Shown here in pieces: positions 6,969 to 11,554 of a stretch of DNA of 16,013 nucleotides. Every line of letters starts with the position of its first letter. The first letter of the stretch is position 1. The notes under the pieces are model-generated. The model was not told where the DNA came from and did not search any database. It was given only the letters and a program-made list of their open reading frames with translations. The DNA comes from an archaeon (GTDB taxonomy: Archaea > Nanobdellota > Nanobdellia > Woesearchaeales > JAHJEM01), in the NCBI GenBank assembly GCA_020057445.1, contig JAGVFV010000089.1, positions 1 to 16,013 on the forward strand. The letters are read 5' to 3'. Both the position numbers and the translations under genes were made by a program.

Positions 6969-7862
6969 CTAGTCTGGTCGCGTATACGTCAGTTTCTTCC
7001 CTTCATGGAACAGCGTCGAATGCTCATGCTGCGACACCAATCCTCCGGTGACTTCAGGCAAAGGAGGATATTCCCTGATGATGCCATTATTGATGAGCTC
7101 TTTCATGCCAAACTGTGTCTTACCGACGCCATGCTTCCTCGAGAGCCATCGTGTCGTGAACGGCAAGCCCTCATACGTCTCGATATCCTTCAGGAGGTCG
7201 CGGGCAAACTGGCCGCGTATGGATTTCATCTTGACCATGCCAAAGACAGTCGCGTTCGACGACTCGAAGATACTACCCTTTCCTGTCGTCGCAAACGGCT
7301 CGCACGCAAGGACCCAATCCTCCTCTATCTCAGTATTATCTCCCGTGTCGAAATTCGGGACAGTCGGCTGCGTATGCACGGTGAATGCGTCAAGGCCGTG
7401 TCCTGAAAGGTTCCTGATGGGCGAGAAGCCATACGAGGAGATCGTCTCCTGGATCGCCTTTCCCACATCGCGCAACCTGACACCGACAGCCATGGTCTTG
7501 AGTGCAGCGTTTAACGCCTCTTGCGAGGCACGGACAAGATCCTCATGCCCGCCAAAATCGACCGTGAGCGCGGTGTCTGCGATGAAGCCATTGATGTGCA
7601 CGCCGATGTCGATCTTCGCGATGTCGCCTTCCTTGAACGCCAAGGGATCATTGTCCGTCGGGCAGTAATGGGCTGCGACCTGGTTGAGGGAGATCTGCGC
7701 GGGAAACGCGATCTTGCCTCCCATGGCGAGGATCTTCTCCTCGACCTTGTCGCACACGACGACAAGAGGGACGCCGACCTTCATCAGGCTCTTCCCATAC
7801 TGCAGGCATTCATTGCTGATTCGTCCTGCCTTCACATACGCATCGTACACGTCCTTTTCCAT
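6969..7862 (-). CDS. map: Methionine aminopeptidase, type II
   Basis: The enzyme removes the initiator methionine from nascent proteins in the cytoplasm using a dinuclear metal centre. The 297-residue length matches archaeal enzymes. Metal ligands are visible as Asp85 (KIDIG), Asp96 (FIADT), His155 (SGHGLD), Glu188 (ACEPF) and Glu280 (SQHEHS), with the substrate-binding His65 (AAHYCP). The inserted helical region between His155 and the C-terminus is diagnostic of type II. The start at 7862 is about 27 nt from a TATA box, so it is leaderless. The gene is convergent with the GT-B-like gene, with one base between the two stops, and is not part of an obvious operon. The function is well supported. 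Confidence 0.97.
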   Translation of the reverse strand: MEKDVYDAYVKAGRISNECLQYGKSLMKVGVPLVVVCDKVEEKILAMGGKIAFPAQISLNQVAAHYCPTDNDPLAFKEGDIAKIDIGVHINGFIADTALTVDFGGHEDLVRASQEALNAALKTMAVGVRLRDVGKAIQETISSYGFSPIRNLSGHGLDAFTVHTQPTVPNFDTGDNTEIEEDWVLACEPFATTGKGSIFESSNATVFGMVKMKSIRGQFARDLLKDIETYEGLPFTTRWLSRKHGVGKTQFGMKELINNGIIREYPPLPEVTGGLVSQHEHSTLFHEGKKLTYTRPD

Positions 7863-7885
7863 TGTGAAATATTGAACAGTAAGAG

Positions 7886-7893
7886 GTATAAAT
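7886..7893 (-). promoter_or_regulatory. TATA box for map
   Basis: Minus strand ATTTATAC is centred about 27 nt before the ATG at 7862. Confidence 0.6.
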
Positions 7894-8002
7894 AATTATG
7901 CAAAATTGCTGCCAGACAAGACAGCATATGACTCCGGATATCGAACAAGCAGCAGATCCTGCACCCCATCAATCCTGCCAGTTCGGTAAGCTGTAAGCAG
8001 TC

Positions 8003-8590
8003 TCAGTAGCTCAAGAAGTATATCTTCGCCTTGGACATCTTCGTATAGAACTCATGCTCAGGATGTTTCTCCTTCACGTCGAAGAAGATCTTCTCAAGGC
8101 CGGTCCAGATCGTGAACCAGCCAGCAGGCTCGAAAAGCACGAGCAGGAACTTGAAGAGGAAACCCTCATATTCCTGGATGAGGACCGCGATCATTATCAA
8201 GATACCGCCGATGAGGAACCAGCCTATGCCGTCCCGCTTGATATCGTGAAGTTCCTTATTGCTCATATGATAATGTCTTGAAAAATGCATCTGGAGGCGT
8301 TTCCTTATCTTGAGTTCTTCTGCTATCTTCCTCTTCTTCTTCGGCACGAGGATCCGAAGCTCAATCTCGCTATCTACGTGCTTGTCGAAGGAAGCCCGCT
8401 TGCATTCCTTGAGGAAATCATCAGAGAGCGCTTTCTCAGTCACCGGGCGCGGATCAAAATCAGAGAAGATGTCATTATACGAATCGAGGATGAGGCTGAT
8501 GTTCCCTATGCGAAGCATATCAGTCTTTGCCTCAAGGCCTGAACGGGCATCGACGTCCATCTTCTCCTCAAACACCTCTTTACCAGCCAT
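8003..8590 (-). CDS. Conserved two-helix membrane protein of unknown function
   Basis: The 195-residue protein has a cytoplasmic N-terminal half with the motif LRIGNISLILDSYNDIFSDF (26-45) followed by DPRP and LSDDFL (55-60). I have the impression of a widespread uncharacterised family carrying this motif in bacteria and archaea, but cannot confirm it here. A basic linker (84-107) leads to two membrane helices at about 121-138 and 144-166, and a charged C-terminal segment (170-195). The conserved acidic N-terminal motif close to a basic, membrane-proximal segment suggests binding of a partner or ligand at the membrane face, which is inference. The ATG is 26 nt from a TATA box with a perfect dyad immediately upstream of it. 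It has its own transcription unit. No function is assigned. Confidence 0.82.
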   Translation of the reverse strand: MAGKEVFEEKMDVDARSGLEAKTDMLRIGNISLILDSYNDIFSDFDPRPVTEKALSDDFLKECKRASFDKHVDSEIELRILVPKKKRKIAEELKIRKRLQMHFSRHYHMSNKELHDIKRDGIGWFLIGGILIMIAVLIQEYEGFLFKFLLVLFEPAGWFTIWTGLEKIFFDVKEKHPEHEFYTKMSKAKIYFLSY

Positions 8591-8610
8591 ACACCATTCT
8601 CGGGAGAGAG

Positions 8611-8639
8611 TGTTTAAATATTTTGCGCAGGCACTGCGC
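8611..8639 (-). promoter_or_regulatory. TATA box with flanking dyad for the 8003-8590 gene
   Basis: Minus strand AAAATATTTAAACA (8624-8611) is centred about 26 nt before the ATG at 8590. Immediately upstream lies the perfect inverted repeat GCGCAG-gca-CTGCGC (8625-8639, plus-strand reading), at the place where TFB or an operator-bound regulator would sit. It is GC-rich, unlike its surroundings. It could also be a terminator stem for the upstream minus-strand ORF, but no T-run follows directly. Confidence 0.5.
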
Positions 8640-8705
8640 GGATACAGCCAAGGTACAAAGTGAAGGGGATACTAATCGAGAGAGATGATCCAGTCACTCA
8701 CCAAT

Positions 8706-9107
8706 TCACTTGCCGGGCATCCTAAATACATATTCTCCACCGTCGTCATAGACAAGCGCGCCGTTGAACGGCTCACGCGGAGCGTACAGATGCGATTGAT
8801 ACGCCTGATTAAGGATATCGCCTACTTCACCGGCCGTGTCACTGTTCGTCTTGCCGGGGCATCTTGCCCGCAGCACATAATTAAACCCACTCTCTATCGC
8901 CTCGCCTGCAAGATCCGACAATACTGCATCATCTCTCAAGTCACCTTCTAATCCTATCAGAAAGAGTTCCAGCCGTGACAGTGTCTTTACGGCACTCCTG
9001 ATCTTAGGAAGCAAATCCAAGATGTCCTGCTTTGGAGCAGCACAATAGAAGAAACCATACGCCTCCCCGACATCATTTCTGTCAACCAAATCCGTCCCTC
9101 GTCGCAA
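8706..9107 (-). CDS. Unrecognised ORF, same frame as the upstream ORF after a TGA
   Basis: The ORF encodes about 133 residues from a TTG at 9107. It is soluble, mixed helical and without a recognised motif. The central part (KQDILDLLPKIRSAVKTL, LELFLIGLEGDL) is helical and the C-terminus (YDDGGEYVFRMPGK) is strand-like. No ATG, GTG or good Shine-Dalgarno sequence precedes it. The upstream ORF's TGA (9114-9116) is in the same frame only two codons before the TTG, so this may be the C-terminal half of one gene broken by a nonsense change rather than a separate gene. Whether it is expressed alone is doubtful. Confidence 0.5.
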   Translation of the reverse strand: MRRGTDLVDRNDVGEAYGFFYCAAPKQDILDLLPKIRSAVKTLSRLELFLIGLEGDLRDDAVLSDLAGEAIESGFNYVLRARCPGKTNSDTAGEVGDILNQAYQSHLYAPREPFNGALVYDDGGEYVFRMPGK

Positions 9108-9113
9108 AACCGA

Positions 9114-9509
9114 TCAATATGCCCCCATCTGCCCGACAACCCTATCGAACAATTCCTTCTTCGATTCGAACGTGCCCAGATTCGCACGGTAATGCAGGAT
9201 CACCGATTTGTCTGTGACAAACGCATCAAGGGGAACCGTCCCATACCTGTTTGTAGAGACATTAATCCTCGACCCGCCGTAATTCAATTCCGTTGAGAAT
9301 GCCTGGACCTGCGCCCGATCGGCATAATCTCCGTTCTCATAAGCATACATCGAGGCAACTTCTGCTTGATGACGTGAAGGATCACACCGCTCTTCACGCG
9401 CAATACCATCCAAAACCTCTTCCAGACGGAACACTGGACCAGAAACTGAGATCACTTTTGCACCCTCATCTATCCGTATCCGCAAATCATTTGTAGTTGT
9501 CATATCCAT
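9114..9509 (-). CDS. Unrecognised soluble protein, possibly the N-terminal part of a broken gene
   Basis: The ORF encodes about 131 residues from the ATG at 9509, chosen because a TATA box (9532-9539) is centred 26 nt upstream; ATGs at 9515 and 9503 are also in frame. The frame is open to 9614, but that extension would include the promoter. The protein is mixed alpha/beta with strand-like segments (AKVISVSGPVF, GGSRINVSTNRYG, SVILHYRANLG) and ends GQMGAY before TGA. No domain is recognised. The promoter contains a GGTAAAA element and a CATCA-TGATG dyad like those at three other promoters here. After the TGA the same frame continues for another 135 codons. Read as one unit, the protein would be about 268 residues. 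Confidence 0.6.
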   Translation of the reverse strand: MDMTTTNDLRIRIDEGAKVISVSGPVFRLEEVLDGIAREERCDPSRHQAEVASMYAYENGDYADRAQVQAFSTELNYGGSRINVSTNRYGTVPLDAFVTDKSVILHYRANLGTFESKKELFDRVVGQMGAY

Positions 9510-9530
9510 TTCCATCTCTATTTTTCCAAT

Positions 9531-9570
9531 GTTTATAAATTTTTCTATTTTTACCATCAAATAGTGATGA
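9531..9570 (-). promoter_or_regulatory. Promoter of the 9509 ORF: dyad, GGTAAAA element and TATA box
   Basis: Read on the minus strand, CATCA (9569-9565) and TGATG (9559-9555) form a perfect inverted repeat with a 5-base spacer. GGTAAAAA (9556-9549) overlaps its inner arm, and ATTTATAAAC (9540-9531) follows. The arrangement parallels the boxes at 10604-10640 and 14200-14238. Confidence 0.55.
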
Positions 9571-9618
9571 CAATTATTCAATCTGTCCAATTTTTTCCGA
9601 TCCCATCGCAACAATCAC

Positions 9619-9666
9619 CTTTAAAAACCCCCAGCCATTCACCATCATAAAAGATACGCCGGTGAA
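9619..9666 (+). promoter_or_regulatory. Probable uS15 promoter and start of leader
   Basis: CTTTAAAAAC (9619-9628) is the best TATA candidate and predicts transcription from about 9650, leaving a leader of about 70 nt before the ATG at 9720. An imperfectly placed inverted repeat TTCACC (9638-9643) / GGTGAA (9661-9666) spans the predicted start. No regulatory role is shown. Confidence 0.4.
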
Positions 9667-9719
9667 CAGCTTGCGTATGCTGGATGAGAAATCTCATTCT
9701 CTATCCGGAGGAACCATCA

Positions 9720-10175
9720 ATGGCAAGAACGCACTCCAAGAAAAGAGGAAAAAGCAAGAGCAAGAAACCTATCAAGAAGGTCATCCCCTCCTGGGTCAAG
9801 TACAAGGCAAAGGAAGTGGAACTGCTCATCACCAAATACGGGAAAGAAGGAAAGTCACCGTCGCAGATAGGAATCCTGCTCCGCGACGAGTACGGCATCC
9901 CTGACGCAAAGATCCTCACGAACAAGACAGTCTCGAAAATCCTTGCCGAGAAAAAGCTCCTCAAGGCGATCCCAGAAGACATGGTCGCCCTCATCAAGAA
10001 AGACCTTGCGATCAGGAAGCACATCGAAGGAAACAAGCACGACCAGACGGCAAGGATCGGCCTCACGCTCACCGAGAACAAGATCAACAAGCTCGCGCGA
10101 TACTACAAGAGCAAAGGAAAGATCGAGAAGACATGGAAATTCGATCCGCAGAAGGCAAAGATCTATCTCGGCTGA
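9720..10175 (+). CDS. rps15: Small ribosomal subunit protein uS15 (archaeal type)
   Basis: uS15 is a primary 16S rRNA-binding protein of the small ribosomal subunit platform. The 151-residue protein begins MARTHSKKRGKSKSKKP, the basic N-terminal tail typical of archaeal and eukaryotic uS15. An archaeal N-terminal helical domain follows, including KEGKSPSQIGILLRDEYGIP (about 44-63). The conserved core has HIEGNKHDQTARIGLTLTE (about 101-119) and ends in a basic C-terminal segment. The ATG at 9720 has a strong Shine-Dalgarno GGAGG (9707-9711) eight bases upstream; the open frame upstream to 9684 would place that sequence in the coding region. It stands alone, divergent from the 9509 ORF, and is followed by a pyrimidine-rich terminator. 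Assignment is secure. Confidence 0.97.
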   Translation: MARTHSKKRGKSKSKKPIKKVIPSWVKYKAKEVELLITKYGKEGKSPSQIGILLRDEYGIPDAKILTNKTVSKILAEKKLLKAIPEDMVALIKKDLAIRKHIEGNKHDQTARIGLTLTENKINKLARYYKSKGKIEKTWKFDPQKAKIYLG

Positions 10176-10205
10176 GAGCCGACAGAACGCAGGGATCAGC
10201 ATTGG

Positions 10206-10248
10206 ATGGAGAAGATTCTTCTTTCTTCTCCTTCATTCTTTTTAAATT
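10206..10248 (+). terminator. Probable terminator after uS15
   Basis: A stem GGAGAAGA / TCTTCTCC is followed by T-rich sequence (CATTCTTTTT). Archaeal termination relies mainly on T-runs, so the T-rich tract is the more telling part. Confidence 0.5.
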
Positions 10249-10250
10249 GA

Positions 10251-10288
10251 AAAAAAGGGACGATCGGATAACCCGATCAGACCGTCCA
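10251..10288 (-). terminator. Hairpin plus T-run terminator of the AbrB-like gene
   Basis: GATCGG (10262-10267) and CCGATC (10273-10278) form a perfect stem with a 5-base loop. Outer GGACG (10258-10262) and CGTCC around 10284-10288 can extend it with a bulge. On the minus strand the stem is followed by a run of seven T (10257-10251). It begins just after the AbrB-like stop codon. Confidence 0.65.
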
Positions 10289-10295
10289 TTCAACC

Positions 10296-10505
10296 TCAGC
10301 TATCGCTCTCTTCACTGAACTCAATCAGCATCATGCTGATCTTCTGTTTTTCCTTCTTGGCGTTCATGACGAAATATTCACCACCCTTCAGACCAAATAA
10401 TTCCCTGATCTCTTTCGGGATCACCACATAATACGATGTCCCGTCAGGCCGCATATATCCCTTCACTACAATCCGTTTCATCGGTTTTTCTGTTTCTTTA
10501 CCCAT
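10296..10505 (-). CDS. AbrB/SpoVT-type swapped-hairpin DNA-binding protein
   Basis: The protein has 69 residues from the ATG at 10505. After a short basic lead (MGKETEKPMKRIVVKG) it has the AbrB-like fold signature: DGTSYYVVIPKEIRELFGLK (about 20-39), then GGEYFVMNAKKEKQKISMML, an alternating strand pattern. Such domains dimerise and bind DNA as transition-state regulators or as antitoxins; the Pro-Lys-Glu-Ile/Leu segment is the most conserved part. No toxin gene is adjacent in the same operon, so a stand-alone regulator is more likely. The ATG is favoured over the GTG at 10511 because GGAGG (10514-10518) is 8 bases from the ATG but only 2 from the GTG. Two GTATGTTA repeats lie between its TATA box and the predicted start, compatible with autoregulation. 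Confidence 0.85.
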   Translation of the reverse strand: MGKETEKPMKRIVVKGYMRPDGTSYYVVIPKEIRELFGLKGGEYFVMNAKKEKQKISMMLIEFSEESDS

Positions 10506-10533
10506 TTGCACAACCTCCGTTTTTTCACGTTCA

Positions 10534-10563
10534 GTATGTTAGGTATGTTAATGCGTTTATTAA
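10534..10563 (-). promoter_or_regulatory. AbrB-like gene promoter with tandem GTATGTTA repeats
   Basis: TTAATAAA (minus strand, 10563-10556) is the likely TATA box and predicts transcription from about 10533, leaving a 28-nt leader with a Shine-Dalgarno sequence. Two exact copies of GTATGTTA (10534-10541 and 10543-10550, plus-strand reading, 9 bp apart) occupy the space between the TATA box and the start, a typical repressor position. Confidence 0.5.
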
Positions 10564-10603
10564 TCTTTGCATTTTAAAACACACACATAGTACGACAAAA
10601 GTG

Positions 10604-10640
10604 CCACTAGATAGTGGTAAAATACCAAAAGATTTATAAA
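10604..10640 (+). promoter_or_regulatory. Promoter of the 10664 gene: CCACTA-TAGTGG dyad, GGTAAAATACC element, TATA box
   Basis: CCACTA (10604-10609) and TAGTGG (10612-10617) form a perfect 6-bp dyad. TAGTGGTAAAATACC (10612-10626) is identical over 15 bases to 14209-14223. GATTTATAAA follows at exactly the same distance as the TATA box in that second promoter, and the ATG is about 27 nt further on. Confidence 0.65.
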
Positions 10641-10663
10641 CGATAGATTTTTACCTAAATGTC

Positions 10664-11380
10664 ATGACAAGATACGTACATCATGTCTCATTGGAAGGAT
10701 GCATCGACAACGCCGCTTATTCTGGATCCCGCGATCCAGATGGAGTCAGGCAATACCTTGCCAGCTTACAGAATGCATTCTCCCTAGGAAATCTGCGAAA
10801 GAAACCTGCAACCTATATTCTTTCTCAGCATAAAGAGGGTTGGACAATAGATCCTCTTCTCGACAGCAGGAGCGTCAAACGAGGGAAAATCCTCATCCCC
10901 GCGCACCATTCGAGAATATCAGAAGGCATACAGCAAGGAGACACTGCCCTCCTTTCGCGTTTCATGGACAATACCCGGTTCGACCTCACAGAAATACCTG
11001 AAGGAGCATATGCTCTTGCCCACATCACAGGCATCAGGAAAATCGAGCATACGGGAAAAACCCCAAAAAGCCCGCACACGCAACCGACCAGAAAAGCATA
11101 TTATGCAATCACCTTCAAAGAAAAGGAGGAACTGCCGTTCATCCTCTCTCCAGAGGTCTTAGTCCCATTATTCACCTACCCCATATCCGTTCTAAAAACA
11201 CAAGTCCATCGCGTCACTCCAGAAGCTCTCGATATCCTGTTCACGATCGAGGAATTGCTCACACAAGACGCTGGGATGGAGCGGGCAGAAGCGCTTATGG
11301 ATTCCCGGATCAAAGAATTAAGATCACATATGAGACAGCCATACCATTTTGATTTTTGTTCTTTAGGAAAGAACCCATAA
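10664..11380 (+). CDS. Soluble protein of unknown function
   Basis: The protein has 238 residues, with no signal peptide, membrane helix or recognised catalytic motif. The N-terminal part (1-90) contains DPDGVRQYLASLQNAF and a basic KRGKILIPAHHSR segment. The middle (about 110-160) is strand-rich (GAYALAHITGIRKIEH, KAYYAITFKEKEELPFILSP). The C-terminal helical part (VTPEALDILFTIEELLTQ and onwards) is acidic, then basic. The ATG lies about 27 nt from the TATA box, so it is leaderless. It shares its intergenic region with the divergent AbrB-like gene and carries the GGTAAAATACC promoter element also found before the subtilisin-like protease gene, suggesting joint control. I do not recognise a family. 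Confidence 0.75.
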   Translation: MTRYVHHVSLEGCIDNAAYSGSRDPDGVRQYLASLQNAFSLGNLRKKPATYILSQHKEGWTIDPLLDSRSVKRGKILIPAHHSRISEGIQQGDTALLSRFMDNTRFDLTEIPEGAYALAHITGIRKIEHTGKTPKSPHTQPTRKAYYAITFKEKEELPFILSPEVLVPLFTYPISVLKTQVHRVTPEALDILFTIEELLTQDAGMERAEALMDSRIKELRSHMRQPYHFDFCSLGKNP

Positions 11381-11384
11381 ATAA

Positions 11385-11406
11385 TTATCGCTAAATCTGG
11401 CGATAA
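11385..11406. repeat. 7-bp inverted repeat downstream of the 10664 gene
   Basis: TTATCGC (11385-11391) and GCGATAA (11400-11406) are perfect inverted copies with an 8-base spacer, five bases after the stop codon at 11380. No clear T-run follows on the plus strand, so terminator function is uncertain. Confidence 0.4.
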
Positions 11407-11506
11407 AAACAGACGGCAACAGGCACACAAATTCACCGCCCTGCAAGAGATTACTATCATTGACACGCAAGGCTATTCTCCATCACCTGCTGTCTAATGA
11501 ATACAT

Positions 11507-11554
11507 TCAGCCTTTAACAAACACTCTTTTTGCAAAGACAGGAGAACCACCGCC
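11507..11554 (-). repeat. C-terminal tail repeat, copy 1
   Basis: These 48 bases encode GGGSPVFAKRVFVKG and the stop. They match 15952-15999 at 46 of 48 positions, and both differences are synonymous (third codon positions of Pro and the third Gly). Weaker similarity continues past the stop: CTGCTGT followed by TAAT occurs in both flanks, near 11490 and 15937. Confidence 0.85.

Noticed and set aside
7930..7985. tRNA-like fragment (GACTCCGGATAT, ATCCTGCACCCCAT) suggesting a tRNA 3' half, att site or split tRNA
   Set aside because: No TTCRA loop sequence lies in the right place, the T-arm cannot be folded cleanly and no matching 5' half is seen nearby. A covariance-model scan would be needed to revive it.
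8685..8951. Plus-strand frame of 88 codons overlapping the 8706 ORF
   Set aside because: It has no promoter or ribosome-binding site and no recognisable motif; the minus-strand frame is longer and continues a larger frame upstream.
9114..9116. TGA as a selenocysteine codon
   Set aside because: No selenoprotein family or recognised SECIS element was seen, and the flanking residues do not resemble a redox motif. A nonsense change is simpler.
9684..9719. Upstream in-frame ATG extension of uS15
   Set aside because: It would put the GGAGG ribosome-binding site inside the coding region, and the family begins at MARTHSKKRG.
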